From positions 1 to 64,000 of the forward strand of contig NVXI01000009.1 in the NCBI GenBank assembly GCA_002747015.1: a DNA stretch of 64,000 nucleotides, written 5' to 3'. Shown piece after piece: positions 29,533-39,595 of this stretch (position 1 is the stretch's first letter; each line of letters begins with the position of its first letter). This stretch comes from Zetaproteobacteria bacterium (GTDB lineage Bacteria > Pseudomonadota > Alphaproteobacteria > Micavibrionales > Micavibrionaceae). The notes under the pieces were generated by a model, which worked only from the letters and a program-made list of their open reading frames with translations, ran no database searches and had not been told where the DNA came from. The translations under genes and the position numbers were made by a program.

Positions 29533-30909
29533 ATGAGAGTTATTATTTGTGGTGCTGATTTGGTTGGCTCAAGTATTGCGGCATATCTTTCTAAGGAAGA
29601 TAACGATGTCACTGTCATTGATCCCAAAAGTGATCTATTAAGCCAGATTCATTATATTATGGATGTGAATACAGTGACAGGGCATGCTTCTGACCCTGAT
29701 ATTTTGAACGCGGCGGGGGCGAATGATTGTGATTTGATTATTGCGGTGACTGAAAATGATGAAATTAATATGATCGCGTGTCAAATCGGGCATTCATTAT
29801 TTGGTATTCCAAAGAAAATTGCGCGTATCCGCAGACAGGCTTATCTTGATCCATCATGGTCAAATCTGTTCAGTCGCGCGCATATGCCCATCGATGTTAT
29901 TATCTCGCCGGAAACTCTTGTCGCGCAAAGTATTTTGCAAAAACTTGCGATTCCTGGTACGACGACCGCGCTTCGCCTTGCGGAGGGTAAGGCGCATTTA
30001 ATCGGTGTTGTGTGCTTAGATGATTGTCCTGTCTTGCATACACAACTTGGGCAGCTTGATAAATTATTTCCTGAGTTGTCTTTTTCTATCATCTCGATTG
30101 CCAGAGGAACTAAAAATATTATTCCCGATGAGAATGATATGCTGGAAGTTGGTGATGAGGCTTACATCATTGTTGATAGCAAGCATTTACGCCGTGTTAT
30201 GGCGGCTTTCGGGCATTTAGAGAAAGAAGCCCGTCGCATTATTATTTCAGGTGGCGGGAATATCGGGCTGTCCTTAATTAAGGAGTTGCAAGATAATGTC
30301 TCTGGTCTTCAGTTAAAGGTAATTGAACATAATGATGGGCGGGCTCAATTTTTAAGTGAAGAGCTGGAAAATATCATTATCCTAAACGGGGATACGTTGG
30401 AGCGTTCTGTTATGGATGAAGCCTCCGTGGCAACGGCGGAAACCTATATCGCGTTGATGAATGATGATGAGAGTAATATTCTCGGCTCATTATTGGCGAA
30501 GCAATATGGATGCCAGCGCGTTATCACCTTGGTTAATAATCATGCTTATTATCCGTTGGTTGGCCCTCTTGGTATTGATGTGATGGTGTCGCCAAAGTCA
30601 ATCATTGTAGCCAGTATCATGCAACATGTTAGAAGAGGGCGCATTAAGGGCATTCATAATATCCGTGATGGTGAATTCGAACTGATGGAAATTGAGATAT
30701 CTGATTCATCAAGCATCGCAAATAAAAATATACAAGATTTAGAATTCCCCGCAGGCGTGGTGATTGGTGCAATTATTCGTGATGGTAAGGTCATCATTCC
30801 CAAGAATAATTGCAGTATTATACCGAAGGATCACATCATTATTCTTGCTTCGGCAGAAAAGGCGCGCTTGGTTGAGAAGATGCTCTGTGTGCATGTTGAT
30901 TTATTTTAA
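29533..30909 (+). CDS. trkA: Trk potassium uptake regulator TrkA
   Basis: A 458-residue cytoplasmic NAD(H)-binding regulator of Trk potassium channels. Two tandem RCK units are visible. The first starts MRVIICGADLVGSSIAAYLS with the NAD loop and DVNTVTGHASDP, and the second starts about residue 236 (RRIIISGGGNIGLSLIKEL, ILNGDTLERSVMDEA). C-terminal RCK-C segments follow each. No TrkH/TrkG channel gene is nearby. The ntrYX-trkA order is conserved in alphaproteobacteria. A GAGAGAG stretch precedes the ATG. Confidence 0.93.
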   Translation: MRVIICGADLVGSSIAAYLSKEDNDVTVIDPKSDLLSQIHYIMDVNTVTGHASDPDILNAAGANDCDLIIAVTENDEINMIACQIGHSLFGIPKKIARIRRQAYLDPSWSNLFSRAHMPIDVIISPETLVAQSILQKLAIPGTTTALRLAEGKAHLIGVVCLDDCPVLHTQLGQLDKLFPELSFSIISIARGTKNIIPDENDMLEVGDEAYIIVDSKHLRRVMAAFGHLEKEARRIIISGGGNIGLSLIKELQDNVSGLQLKVIEHNDGRAQFLSEELENIIILNGDTLERSVMDEASVATAETYIALMNDDESNILGSLLAKQYGCQRVITLVNNHAYYPLVGPLGIDVMVSPKSIIVASIMQHVRRGRIKGIHNIRDGEFELMEIEISDSSSIANKNIQDLEFPAGVVIGAIIRDGKVIIPKNNCSIIPKDHIIILASAEKARLVEKMLCVHVDLF

Positions 30910-30921
30910 GGTTATAGGCGC

Positions 30922-31761
30922 ATGAAGCTCGGTATTTTTGATTCAGGGTTGGGTGGGCTGTTGATTGCAAAATCAATTCGCGAATACCTGCCAGATATAG
31001 ATATTATATATTTCGGCGATACGTTGCACTTACCCTATGGCAATCGATCAAAAGAGACCATTTATGAATATAGTAAGCGTGGGGTTGAGTTTTTGTTCGC
31101 GCAAGATTGTAACTTGATTATTACCGCATGTAACACGATCAGTGCTTCGGCTTTGCGAACGTTACAGCAAGACTATCTGCCCACCAGTCAATATTCAGAT
31201 CGCCGTATTTTGGGCGTTGTTGTGCCGACACTGGAATGTGCGCGCGATGATGGTTATAAACGCCTTGGTCTGATTGCAACTAATTATACGGTGCATTCCA
31301 ATGTCTATGAGGATGAACTGCAAAAGCTGGAGCAGGGTATTCAGATATTTCAGACGCAAACACCTTTGCTCGTTCCTTTGATTGAGCATGAGGGTATGCC
31401 TTGGGTTCCTTCTGTGTTGGAGCATTATCTTCACCCTTTATTGAGTAATGATATAGAGTGTCTTATTCTGGGCTGTACGCATTATCCGTTTTTGAAGGAT
31501 GAGATCCGCCGCATTATCGGCGCGGGTATAGCCTTGCTTACACAAGATGAAATTATCCCGCAAAAGCTGAATGAATATCTGGGGCGTCACCCAGAACTCG
31601 CCGATAAAATAACGCGTCGGGGGCGCGCAGAGTTCTTGGTCAGTGATATCACCGATAGCTATAAAAAGACCGCCTATAAAATATATGGTGAGGTCATCGA
31701 TATTGAACATATAAGTTTTTCAGTTAAACAAAACCGCTACATACGGGGTAATAAAGCATGA
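30922..31761 (+). CDS. murI: Glutamate racemase
   Basis: Supplies D-glutamate for peptidoglycan. The 279-residue protein starts GIFDSGLGGLLIAKSI with the aspartate of the active site. It contains FGDTLHLPYGNRS and both catalytic cysteines (ITACNTISASA and LILGCTHYPFL). It lies 12 bases after trkA and overlaps the following HAD gene by ATGA, so the three are probably one transcript. Confidence 0.95.
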   Translation: MKLGIFDSGLGGLLIAKSIREYLPDIDIIYFGDTLHLPYGNRSKETIYEYSKRGVEFLFAQDCNLIITACNTISASALRTLQQDYLPTSQYSDRRILGVVVPTLECARDDGYKRLGLIATNYTVHSNVYEDELQKLEQGIQIFQTQTPLLVPLIEHEGMPWVPSVLEHYLHPLLSNDIECLILGCTHYPFLKDEIRRIIGAGIALLTQDEIIPQKLNEYLGRHPELADKITRRGRAEFLVSDITDSYKKTAYKIYGEVIDIEHISFSVKQNRYIRGNKA

Positions 31762-32423
31762 GTTTAGAGCAGAATATTCAACAACCTGACGCTGTATTTT
31801 GGGATTGGGATGGTACTTTGGTGGACAGCTATGGTTTCTTGAATGACGCGCATAGCCATACGTTGGTGGCTTTGGGGTTTCAACCGTTTAAGGATGGGGA
31901 GTATAAACAATATTTTGGTAAGCCAAGAGATACATTGTACCCAGCAATTTACAAGGAAAAATGTGAAGAAGCAAAAGAGATCTTCGGGAAATATGTTGTT
32001 CAGAACAGCCATAAAATTCCAATCATAGCGGATGGAAAAATAGTGTTGGATTATTTCCATGCACAAAATATCCCAATGGGGATTGTGAGTAACAAAAAAT
32101 CCGATCTAATCGCCTTGGAGGTTGAGCATTTGGGGTGGCAAAAATATTTCACAGTAATTGTTGGGGCAGGGGACGCGGAGGTCGATAAACCGTCACCTGC
32201 GCCATTGTTACTCGCTTTGGAACAGGCGGGTATTGATCGTAAAACCAGTAAGATTTGGTATGTTGGTGATACTGAAAATGATCTTGCTTGCGCGCAAGGT
32301 GCAGGCTGCGAATCTTTGTTCCTGAGAGGGCATGAGGATACGCAGGAATTGCTGCGGAAATACGCGCCAATTATAACTTTTGAGAATTATTCTCAATTAA
32401 AAGAGATTTTGGTTGCAATCTAG
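31758..32423 (+). CDS. HAD-superfamily phosphatase (Gph-like)
   Basis: A 221-residue HAD hydrolase: motif I FWDWDGTLVDS with the nucleophile aspartate, a helical cap, motif II GIVSNKK, motif III lysine in EVDKPSPAPL, and motif IV YVGDTENDLACAQGAG. The overall pattern fits phosphoglycolate phosphatase-like enzymes, but the substrate is not determined by sequence. Its ATG overlaps the murI stop (ATGA), indicating translational coupling. Confidence 0.85.
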   Translation: MSLEQNIQQPDAVFWDWDGTLVDSYGFLNDAHSHTLVALGFQPFKDGEYKQYFGKPRDTLYPAIYKEKCEEAKEIFGKYVVQNSHKIPIIADGKIVLDYFHAQNIPMGIVSNKKSDLIALEVEHLGWQKYFTVIVGAGDAEVDKPSPAPLLLALEQAGIDRKTSKIWYVGDTENDLACAQGAGCESLFLRGHEDTQELLRKYAPIITFENYSQLKEILVAI

Positions 32424-32508
32424 ATGAATTGCTCTAAGAATGTGGTGTCGCCTGAATTCATTGGGCATATAATTAAATTGTGGAATAATAAGAGCTTAGG
32501 AAATTAAA

Positions 32509-32754
32509 ATGGCCGATAAAATACAAAATGTACAAGATGTCTTTCTGAACAAAATTCGTAAGGAAAAAATGTCTGTCACTGTTTTTCTTGTGAATGGTGT
32601 AAAACTTCAGGGAATCGTAACGTGGTTCGATAATTTCTCGGTTTTATTGCGTCGTGATTCACATATTCAGCTTATATATAAACATGCGATTTCTACGATT
32701 ATGCCAGGTGGCCCCTTAAGCCTTAATGACGAAGATGATGAATCATCCGAATAA
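32509..32754 (+). CDS. hfq: RNA chaperone Hfq
   Basis: Hexameric Sm-like protein that pairs small RNAs with mRNAs. The 81 residues contain the Sm1 segment ([22 protein letters not shown]) and Sm2 ([12 protein letters not shown]). It also has the distal/proximal residues of the family: Q near the start, F/W in [11 protein letters not shown], and the YKHA motif. A TATAAT at 32468-32473 may be its -10 box, and AGGA lies 7 bases before the ATG. The hfq-hflX pair is conserved. Confidence 0.97.
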   Translation: MADKIQNVQDVFLNKIRKEKMSVTVFLVNGVKLQGIVTWFDNFSVLLRRDSHIQLIYKHAISTIMPGGPLSLNDEDDESSE

Positions 32755-32787
32755 GTCTTAACTGCATAGCCTTTGAGGTATAATACT

Positions 32788-34125
32788 TTGGCTAAAAAAG
32801 ATAAAATGCATATTGGTGTTCAGGCGAAAGACCCTGACACCGTATATATTCTGCAACCGATTGATAAACGCGTCTTTGCACAGCGTGACATTGAAGATGT
32901 TCTCGAAGAGGCCGAAGGGTTGGCGCGGGCGGTAGAACTTGATGTTATTCAAACGCGGGTTGTGAATTATTCGAAAATCAATGCGGGCAGTTTCTTTGGT
33001 AAAGGAACACGCGCAGATGTTGGCGCGGAAATTGCTGATCTTGAGCCTGCGCTTGTCATTATTAATTGCGCTTTAAGCCCGATCCAGCAACGTAATCTTG
33101 AAAAAGAATGGGATACGAAGATCATTGATCGAACGGGTTTGATTCTTGAAATATTTGGTGCGCGCGCACAAACAAAAGAGGGGCGTTTGCAGGTTGATTT
33201 GGCTGCACTGGCATATCAAAAGTCCCGCCTCGTCAGGTCTTGGACGCATTTGGAGCGTCAACGCGGCGGTTCAGGTTTTATGGGGGGACCGGGGGAAAGG
33301 CAAATTGAGCTTGACCGCCGAATGATTGCCGATAAGATTATCCGTCTTAAGAAAGAACTGGAAAATGTACGTAAGACCCGTGATTTGGGGCGTAAAAGTC
33401 GAGAGCGTGTGCCTTTCCCGATTGTCTCTTTGGTCGGTTATACCAATGCGGGGAAATCGACTTTATTTAACAAGATCACCAACGCCGATGTTTTTGCAGA
33501 GGATTTGCCCTTTGCCACGCTTGACCCAACAATGCGCCGTGTGACTTTACCGAAAAATCAGGATGCTATTCTGGCCGATACGGTTGGCTTTATCGCGGAT
33601 TTACCGACTCATTTGGTGGCGGCTTTTCGCGCGACGTTAGAGCAAATAACCCACGCCGATGTTATCGTGCATGTCATTGATGTATCACGCAAAGATTACA
33701 TGGCGCAGAAAAATGATGTTATCAAAATTCTGAATGATTTGGGTGTTGAATATGAATCTGATGACCGCATTATCGAGGTTTATAATAAAGTCGATTTGCT
33801 GGATGAGGACGCCTACGCCGAATTTTCCAGACAGCATAAAGTTTCGACAATTCCGATGGCGTTGGTTTCTGCCTATAAAGGGCAGGGTATTGATGAACTA
33901 CTGAATCAAGTCGTTGAAATTACGGCCAAAAATCGTCAGGATATTACATTCAAGATTGATGTTACGGACGGCAAAGCCATGGCGTGGCTGTATGCACATG
34001 GTGATGTGTTGGAGCGCATAGATGAGGAAGAATATGTTGAGCTTTCATTACGTTTAAGCGCAGCCGATCAAGAAAAATTCCAAAAAGAGTTTGGCTATAA
34101 TATTTCCTCCGCTTCGTTAGGTTAA
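32788..34125 (+). CDS. hflX: Ribosome-associated GTPase HflX
   Basis: Splits stalled or hibernating ribosomes. From TTG at 32788 it has 445 residues. That start is chosen because GAGGT lies about 8 bases upstream; an upstream TTG at 32773 and an ATG at 32806 are alternatives. The N-terminal HflX domain contains FGKGTRADVGAE and DRTGLILEIF. A helical linker (ERQRGGSGFMGGPGERQIELDRR) leads to the G domain: G1 GYTNAGKSTL, G3 DTVGFI, G4 NKVD, G5 VSAYKG. Its last 9 bases overlap the end of the convergent fused-E1 gene. Confidence 0.94.
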   Translation: MAKKDKMHIGVQAKDPDTVYILQPIDKRVFAQRDIEDVLEEAEGLARAVELDVIQTRVVNYSKINAGSFFGKGTRADVGAEIADLEPALVIINCALSPIQQRNLEKEWDTKIIDRTGLILEIFGARAQTKEGRLQVDLAALAYQKSRLVRSWTHLERQRGGSGFMGGPGERQIELDRRMIADKIIRLKKELENVRKTRDLGRKSRERVPFPIVSLVGYTNAGKSTLFNKITNADVFAEDLPFATLDPTMRRVTLPKNQDAILADTVGFIADLPTHLVAAFRATLEQITHADVIVHVIDVSRKDYMAQKNDVIKILNDLGVEYESDDRIIEVYNKVDLLDEDAYAEFSRQHKVSTIPMALVSAYKGQGIDELLNQVVEITAKNRQDITFKIDVTDGKAMAWLYAHGDVLERIDEEEYVELSLRLSAADQEKFQKEFGYNISSASLG

Positions 34126-36333
34126 TAGTTCAAGCGCATGTTGGATAATTGAGTCTTTGCTGGGCAATGTCGTGGCATAGGCCTTGCCCAAGGGGATGAA
34201 GCAATCATCTGCGGTGAGGCGTTCAGTTCTGGGCATTGGTGATATATTCTCCATTACCATACTCATTAGGGCTTCACTGATTGAACCACTGCGCCTGCAT
34301 TCATCAACAATTAATATGTGTTTGCATGGTTTTAAGGCTTTTAAAATAGCTGTTTCATTCAAGGGAGCAAGCCAGCGCAAATCTATCACTCGTAGCTTAA
34401 TTTTATGTTCTTCCTCTAATATATGGGCGGCTTGGCGGGAGAGGTAATATCCATTGCCGTAGGTTAGGATACAAAGATCCGTCCCTGTGCCGTGGACATG
34501 AATATCACCAAGGGCGATAGGTTTGGCATTCTTTGGTCCTTGATAGGGGAATGTCCATAGCCCGTCTTTTTCGGCGTGTAAGTCACGTGTCATATAGAGT
34601 GCGATTGGTTCTAAGAATACGACAATACGTTGTTCTTCGCGTGCCAACCTGACGGCTTCGCGCATCATCTCTACCGCGTCCGCGCCATTGGATGGGCAGG
34701 CGATGATAATGCCGGGGATATCGCGTAATACAGCAAATGAATTATCATTATGGAAATGCCCGCCGAAACCGCGTTGATACGCCAAGCCAGCCACACGGAT
34801 GACCATCGGGTTTGTATATTGCTTGTTTGAAAAGAAGCTGAGTGTTGCGGCTTCGCCCCTTAATTGATCCTCCGCATTATGCAGGTAGGCGAGGAATTGG
34901 ATCTCGGGAATGGGGAGGACACCGTTATGCGCCATACCAATCGCAAGCCCTAGAATGGTTTGCTCGTCCAATAATGTATTGATAACGCGGTGCGCGCCAA
35001 ATTTACCATGTAGCTTAGCAGTGACATTGTAGACACCACCCTTCACCCCAATATCCTCACCCGCCATAACGATATTCTGATGTGACAACATCAGGTCATG
35101 TAACGCCCAATTGATAAGGCGTGCCATGTGTTGTGGTTGCTCCATCGTTTGAATTTCATGACCGAAACTTTTCTCGCGGGCTTTAGTGGTGGGCAAAGTT
35201 ATAGGCGCAATATCTTTAACTACATCAGGGATAATACTTTCCTGTACGCCCAAAGAAGTGGTGAGTTTTGGGCGTTTTATAATGTGTCGCGCTGCACTTT
35301 CAACGCGCTCGCCAATTTCATTGTAAATATCCAGAATTTGCGCTGAAGTAAGGATATTATTCTGGATCATTAGGCTGGCAGTATGCAGGAGTGGGTCTTG
35401 TGATTCGGCTTGCTCAACCTGCTCTTGGCTCATATAAGCAGTTTGCACATCTGGTCCCGCGTGACCATACAGGCGCACGCATTTTTTATGTAGGAAGACG
35501 GGGGTTTTATGCGTGCGGGCATAGGCGGCGGCCTCTTGTGTTACCTGATAGGTTTCCAGCGCGTTCAAGCCATTACAATAAAAATACTTTAACCCTGGGC
35601 GGTTTTTGAAATTGTTATACACCCAGTTTTTCGGTGTTGGCGTTGATATGCCAATATCATTATCCTCACACAGGAAAAGCAAGGGCAAGGCAGAGCCTTT
35701 ATAAGACGCCCAGCCTGCGGCATTAAACGCCCCTTGCGCGGTGGAGTGATTAACCGATGCATCGCCGAAGCTACAGAATATAAGGGCATCACTGGGGATT
35801 TCATTGTGCTTATCAATCAAGGTGTTCAGTCTGATACTGTGCGCCGCACCGACCGCTTTGGGTAAATGTGATGCGATGGTACTGGTTTGCGGCGGAATGT
35901 GCAGAGCTTTGCTGCCTAACACCTTATGCCGCCCCGCAGAGATAGGGTCTTCACTAGACGCCGTAAAGCTGAGCAGCATGTCCCATAAAGGCGTTTGCCC
36001 TGCTAGTTTTTTGGAACGTTGGATCAAGAACGTGGCATCGCGATAATGTAAAAATGCCATATCATCAAGACGAAGAGCAGCAGAGACTGCGGCGTTACCT
36101 TCATGCCCTGAGCTGCCGATCGTATAGAATCCCTCTCCCATTGCTTGTAAATTCCGCGATGTCATATCAAGGCGACGGCTTAGGATTTGGCTTTCGAATA
36201 TCTCGACAAATTGTGCATTTGTAAGACCAGCAGTATCAGGAGATATGAACTCCGTGCTTGGTAAATCCTCACCTTTAACGCGACGAAGGAAATTTTCATG
36301 AACAATTTTAGCGCGGTCTTTCATGGGTTGCAC
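34117..36333 (-). CDS. Fused alpha-beta 2-oxoacid dehydrogenase E1 component
   Basis: A 738-residue ThDP-dependent E1 with both halves in one chain. The alpha half (about 30-330) has YTIGSSGHEGNAAVSAAL, HYRDATF and FGDASVNHSTAQGAFNAAG followed by LCEDNDIGIS. The beta half (about 395-738) has MAGEDIGVKGGVYNVT, LDEQTILGLAIGMAHNG, RVAGLAYQRGFGGHFHNDNS and CPSNGADAVEMMREAV. In the ThDP motif GDG is replaced by GDA. Such fusions are known among branched-chain-type E1 enzymes; the 2-oxoacid used is not predictable. It is divergent from the gcdH-like gene by 61 bases. It would need E2 and E3 from elsewhere. Confidence 0.88.
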   Translation of the reverse strand: MQPMKDRAKIVHENFLRRVKGEDLPSTEFISPDTAGLTNAQFVEIFESQILSRRLDMTSRNLQAMGEGFYTIGSSGHEGNAAVSAALRLDDMAFLHYRDATFLIQRSKKLAGQTPLWDMLLSFTASSEDPISAGRHKVLGSKALHIPPQTSTIASHLPKAVGAAHSIRLNTLIDKHNEIPSDALIFCSFGDASVNHSTAQGAFNAAGWASYKGSALPLLFLCEDNDIGISTPTPKNWVYNNFKNRPGLKYFYCNGLNALETYQVTQEAAAYARTHKTPVFLHKKCVRLYGHAGPDVQTAYMSQEQVEQAESQDPLLHTASLMIQNNILTSAQILDIYNEIGERVESAARHIIKRPKLTTSLGVQESIIPDVVKDIAPITLPTTKAREKSFGHEIQTMEQPQHMARLINWALHDLMLSHQNIVMAGEDIGVKGGVYNVTAKLHGKFGAHRVINTLLDEQTILGLAIGMAHNGVLPIPEIQFLAYLHNAEDQLRGEAATLSFFSNKQYTNPMVIRVAGLAYQRGFGGHFHNDNSFAVLRDIPGIIIACPSNGADAVEMMREAVRLAREEQRIVVFLEPIALYMTRDLHAEKDGLWTFPYQGPKNAKPIALGDIHVHGTGTDLCILTYGNGYYLSRQAAHILEEEHKIKLRVIDLRWLAPLNETAILKALKPCKHILIVDECRRSGSISEALMSMVMENISPMPRTERLTADDCFIPLGKAYATTLPSKDSIIQHALELLT

Positions 36334-36394
36334 TTTATCATCGGGGGGGAGTGATGTATAGTTCCTGATAGATATAAAATGAGGAATATACGTT

Positions 36395-37579
36395 ATGAGT
36401 AGCTCTGTTTTTCAATGGGAAGATCCGCTATTATTAGAAACATGTTTAAGCGAGGATGAACGCGCTATACGTGATGCGGCGCATGCTTACGCGCAAGATA
36501 AACTTAGCCAGCGTGTGCTGGATGCTTACAGAGATGATCACTTTGATCCTGATATATTGAAGGAAATGGGTGAACTTGGTTTGCTGGGTTCTACCTTGCC
36601 AGAGAAGTATGGCGGCGCGGCAATCAATTACGTATCTTATGGTTTAATTGCACGTGAGATTGAGCGTGTAGATTCGGGGTATCGCTCTGCTATGTCGGTG
36701 CAGTCTTCATTGGTGATGTACCCGATTTATGCATGGGGTTCGGAAGAACAACGCATGAAATACCTGCCGAAACTGGCCAGCGGCGAACATGTCGGGTGCT
36801 TTGGTTTGACCGAGCCTGATGCAGGTTCTGATCCTGGGGCGATGCTAACCCGTGCGGAAAAAGTTGATGGCGGGTATAAGCTGACTGGTTCTAAAATCTG
36901 GATCAGTAATTCGCCTATTGCCGACGTATTTGTCGTCTGGGCGAAATCTGCGGCGCATGACAATAAGATTAAGGGCTTTATTCTTGAAAAGGGCATGAAG
37001 GGGCTGTCCGCACCTAAAATTGGCGGTAAGCTTTCATTACGTGCATCAATTACGGGTGAAATCGTTATGGACGGCGTTGTTGTATCGGAAGACCACCTCC
37101 TATCCAAAGCCGAAGGGCTGCGCGGGCCGTTTGAATGCTTGAACCGTGCGCGTTACGGCATTGCATGGGGCGTTATGGGTGCGGCGGAGTTCTGCTGGCA
37201 CGCGGCACGGCAATATACGCTGGATCGTAAGCAATTTGATAAGCCTTTGGCACAAACGCAATTGGTGCAAAAAAAGCTGGCTGATATGCAAACCGAAATT
37301 ACTCTGGGGCTGCACGCGGCTCTGCAAGTCGGGCGTTTGATGGATGATGATAATTTTGCGCCTGAAATGATTTCCCTGATTAAGCGCAATAACTGTGGCA
37401 AAGCCCTCGACATTGCACGGATGGCGCGGGATATGCACGGCGGGAACGGTATTTCCGATGAATTTCATGTGATGCGCCATATGTGTAATTTAGAATCCGT
37501 AAACACCTATGAGGGGACGCACGATGTTCATGCGCTGATCCTTGGGCGCGCGCAAACAGGGTTGCAGGCATTCTTTTAA
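36395..37579 (+). CDS. Glutaryl-CoA dehydrogenase-like acyl-CoA dehydrogenase
   Basis: A 394-residue FAD-dependent acyl-CoA dehydrogenase. It shows [68 protein letters not shown] read in parts, [19 protein letters not shown], and the catalytic glutamate in [17 protein letters not shown]. The [18 protein letters not shown] end and the ARYGIAWG segment are typical of glutaryl-CoA dehydrogenase, which makes crotonyl-CoA in lysine/tryptophan breakdown. Electron transfer flavoprotein is not in the window. A GAGGAA ribosome site precedes the ATG. It converges on the LysE-type gene with 2 bases between the stops. Confidence 0.9.
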   Translation: MSSSVFQWEDPLLLETCLSEDERAIRDAAHAYAQDKLSQRVLDAYRDDHFDPDILKEMGELGLLGSTLPEKYGGAAINYVSYGLIAREIERVDSGYRSAMSVQSSLVMYPIYAWGSEEQRMKYLPKLASGEHVGCFGLTEPDAGSDPGAMLTRAEKVDGGYKLTGSKIWISNSPIADVFVVWAKSAAHDNKIKGFILEKGMKGLSAPKIGGKLSLRASITGEIVMDGVVVSEDHLLSKAEGLRGPFECLNRARYGIAWGVMGAAEFCWHAARQYTLDRKQFDKPLAQTQLVQKKLADMQTEITLGLHAALQVGRLMDDDNFAPEMISLIKRNNCGKALDIARMARDMHGGNGISDEFHVMRHMCNLESVNTYEGTHDVHALILGRAQTGLQAFF

Positions 37580-37581
37580 TA

Positions 37582-38199
37582 TTAAGGTTTTATAATTAGA
37601 TAAGACCCTGCGCCAATCATTAAGCCACCGGATGCTATTTTTACTTTTTTCTCATATGCGGATGCTTTGTGGGCGGCGATAATCTTTCGTGCGCCAGTGG
37701 CATAAATTATCTTCACACTACCGACGGATACAAATGTAATAAGAGCGAGTAACGCGGTATCGCCAGACGTTAAGATGCTCATATCCACGAAAATCGGGAA
37801 AAGGCTGGCGTAGAAAAAGATTGCTTTTATATCGGCTAATGTAAGGAAAAGGCCGGATATGTAGCTTGTCACAAGACCACCTTTAACTTTACCATATTGG
37901 GGGAGGGCTTTCTTTTGTGTACTTTTCATCAGACCTATTCCAAACCAGATTAAGTAAAGCGCGGCGATATATTTTATGACAGCGAAAAAAGTCCCCATTT
38001 GTTCCGATAGCGTTGTCATGCCTAAAATAGCCATGGATAAGAATATCAGATCACCCGATACAATTCCAAATGCGGCGGCGATGCCATTTTTAATATCGAG
38101 CATGGCAGATCGCGCGATAACTAACGCGACGCTAGAGCTTGGAATTGCTGCTAACGTTACCATAATAATGAAAATAGAGAATAGATCGTAGTTACTCAT
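37582..38199 (-). CDS. LysE/RhtB-family amino-acid exporter
   Basis: A 205-residue inner-membrane protein with about six hydrophobic segments. The family signature is at the N-terminus: the helix FSIFIIMVTLAAIPSSSVALV followed by GIAAAFGIVSGDLIFL. A central KSTQKKALPQYGKVKGGLVTS loop and a C-terminal helix are also present. Family members export lysine, threonine, homoserine and similar compounds; this one's substrate is unknown. It converges on the acyl-CoA dehydrogenase gene and is divergent from ispG. Confidence 0.88.
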   Translation of the reverse strand: MSNYDLFSIFIIMVTLAAIPSSSVALVIARSAMLDIKNGIAAAFGIVSGDLIFLSMAILGMTTLSEQMGTFFAVIKYIAALYLIWFGIGLMKSTQKKALPQYGKVKGGLVTSYISGLFLTLADIKAIFFYASLFPIFVDMSILTSGDTALLALITFVSVGSVKIIYATGARKIIAAHKASAYEKKVKIASGGLMIGAGSYLIIKP

Positions 38200-38273
38200 T
38201 GAAGCCTCAAGTTTTTGCCTAAGATTAGGTACATATTAAACACGACCTTAAAGGATTGCAAAGCATAATGTTT

Positions 38274-38279
38274 TATAAT
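38274..38279 (+). promoter_or_regulatory. Candidate -10 box of ispG with a very short leader
   Basis: TATAAT ends 11 bases before the ispG ATG, so the leader would be about four or five bases. No Shine-Dalgarno sequence is present before that ATG. No convincing -35 is seen at the usual spacing. Confidence 0.4.
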
Positions 38280-38290
38280 ACAAAACCTCT

Positions 38291-39523
38291 ATGGTCGCGA
38301 TTTCAGAAATAAAACGTCACAAAACCCACGCCGTAAAAGTCAGGCACATCACCGTTGGCGGTGGTGCGCCCGTTGTTGTGCAATCCATGACAAACACAGA
38401 TACGGCAGACCTTGATAAAACGTTTGAGCAAGTGAAACAGCTTTATTTGGCAGGCTCGGAAATTATCCGCGTAACGGTGAATAATGATGAAGCCGCAATA
38501 GGTGTTGCAAAGTTGCGTGATCGTTTAGATAAAGAGAATCTGGAAGTGCCGCTGGTTGGCTGTTTTCATTATAATGGGCATACACTGCTTAATGACCATC
38601 CATCAATGGCGCAAGCTCTTGATAAATATCGTATTAACCCAGGGAATGTTGGCTTTGGTAAAAAGCGCGATTCGCAATATGAGCAAATGATTGAAACCGC
38701 GATAAAATACGATAAAGCGGTGCGTATTGGCGTAAACTGGGGCAGTCTGGATCAGGCTTTGGCGACTAAGTTAATGGATGAGAATGCAAAGTTCGATACG
38801 CCGCGTTCCTCCGATGAAATTATGCGCGAGACTCTGGTGGAGTCTGCGTTGATGAGTGCAGAAAAAGCGCAAGAAATCGGTCTATCCAAAGATAAAATTA
38901 TTCTCTCCGCTAAGGTTAGCCGTGTGCAAGACTTAATAGCCGTTTATGGCGCGTTGGCTGATCGTTCGAATTATGCGCTTCACCTTGGCTTGACTGAGGC
39001 TGGTATGGCATCCAAAGGGATTATTGCTACTGCGTTGGGTGAGGGGATCTTGCTGCAACAGGGAATAGGGGATACTATTCGCGCTTCTCTAACGCCTGAG
39101 CCGAATGGTGACCGCACGCTGGAGGTGCGCGTTTGTCAGGAAATCTTGCAAGCTTTAAATATACGCTCATTCATGCCCGAGGTCAGTGCTTGCCCTGGCT
39201 GCGGACGTACAACCAGTACATATTTCCAAGAACTGGCACAGGATATTCAACGTCACCTTGATGTTAATATGCCGATATGGGCAAAAAAATATGAAGGTGT
39301 GGAGACCATGAAAGTCGCGGTGATGGGCTGTATCGTCAATGGACCAGGCGAAAGCAAGCATGCCGATATTGGTATCAGCCTGCCCGGTACGGGGGAGTCA
39401 CCTGTTGCGCCTGTCTTTACCGATGGTAAAAAGACCCACACATTGCGCGGTGATAATATCGCACAGGATTTTCATGATTTGGTCGATAATTACGTAAAGA
39501 CCCGTTTCGGCGATGCAGCATAA
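38291..39523 (+). CDS. ispG: 4-hydroxy-3-methylbut-2-en-1-yl diphosphate synthase
   Basis: Penultimate step of the MEP isoprenoid pathway, a reductive ring opening using a [4Fe-4S] cluster. The 410-residue bacterial-type protein has a TIM-barrel part ([36 protein letters not shown]) and a C-terminal cluster domain with cysteines in [11 protein letters not shown] and [11 protein letters not shown]. It lacks the large central insertion of plant enzymes. The start has no ribosome site and sits close to a -10 box. The preceding gene is the divergent LysE-type gene. Confidence 0.95.
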   Translation: MVAISEIKRHKTHAVKVRHITVGGGAPVVVQSMTNTDTADLDKTFEQVKQLYLAGSEIIRVTVNNDEAAIGVAKLRDRLDKENLEVPLVGCFHYNGHTLLNDHPSMAQALDKYRINPGNVGFGKKRDSQYEQMIETAIKYDKAVRIGVNWGSLDQALATKLMDENAKFDTPRSSDEIMRETLVESALMSAEKAQEIGLSKDKIILSAKVSRVQDLIAVYGALADRSNYALHLGLTEAGMASKGIIATALGEGILLQQGIGDTIRASLTPEPNGDRTLEVRVCQEILQALNIRSFMPEVSACPGCGRTTSTYFQELAQDIQRHLDVNMPIWAKKYEGVETMKVAVMGCIVNGPGESKHADIGISLPGTGESPVAPVFTDGKKTHTLRGDNIAQDFHDLVDNYVKTRFGDAA

Positions 39524-39595
39524 TTTGCACTGGATCACCCATTCTTCTTATCGTAGACTTCTCACACATAATATATATGGAGGAGTGTCTGAATT

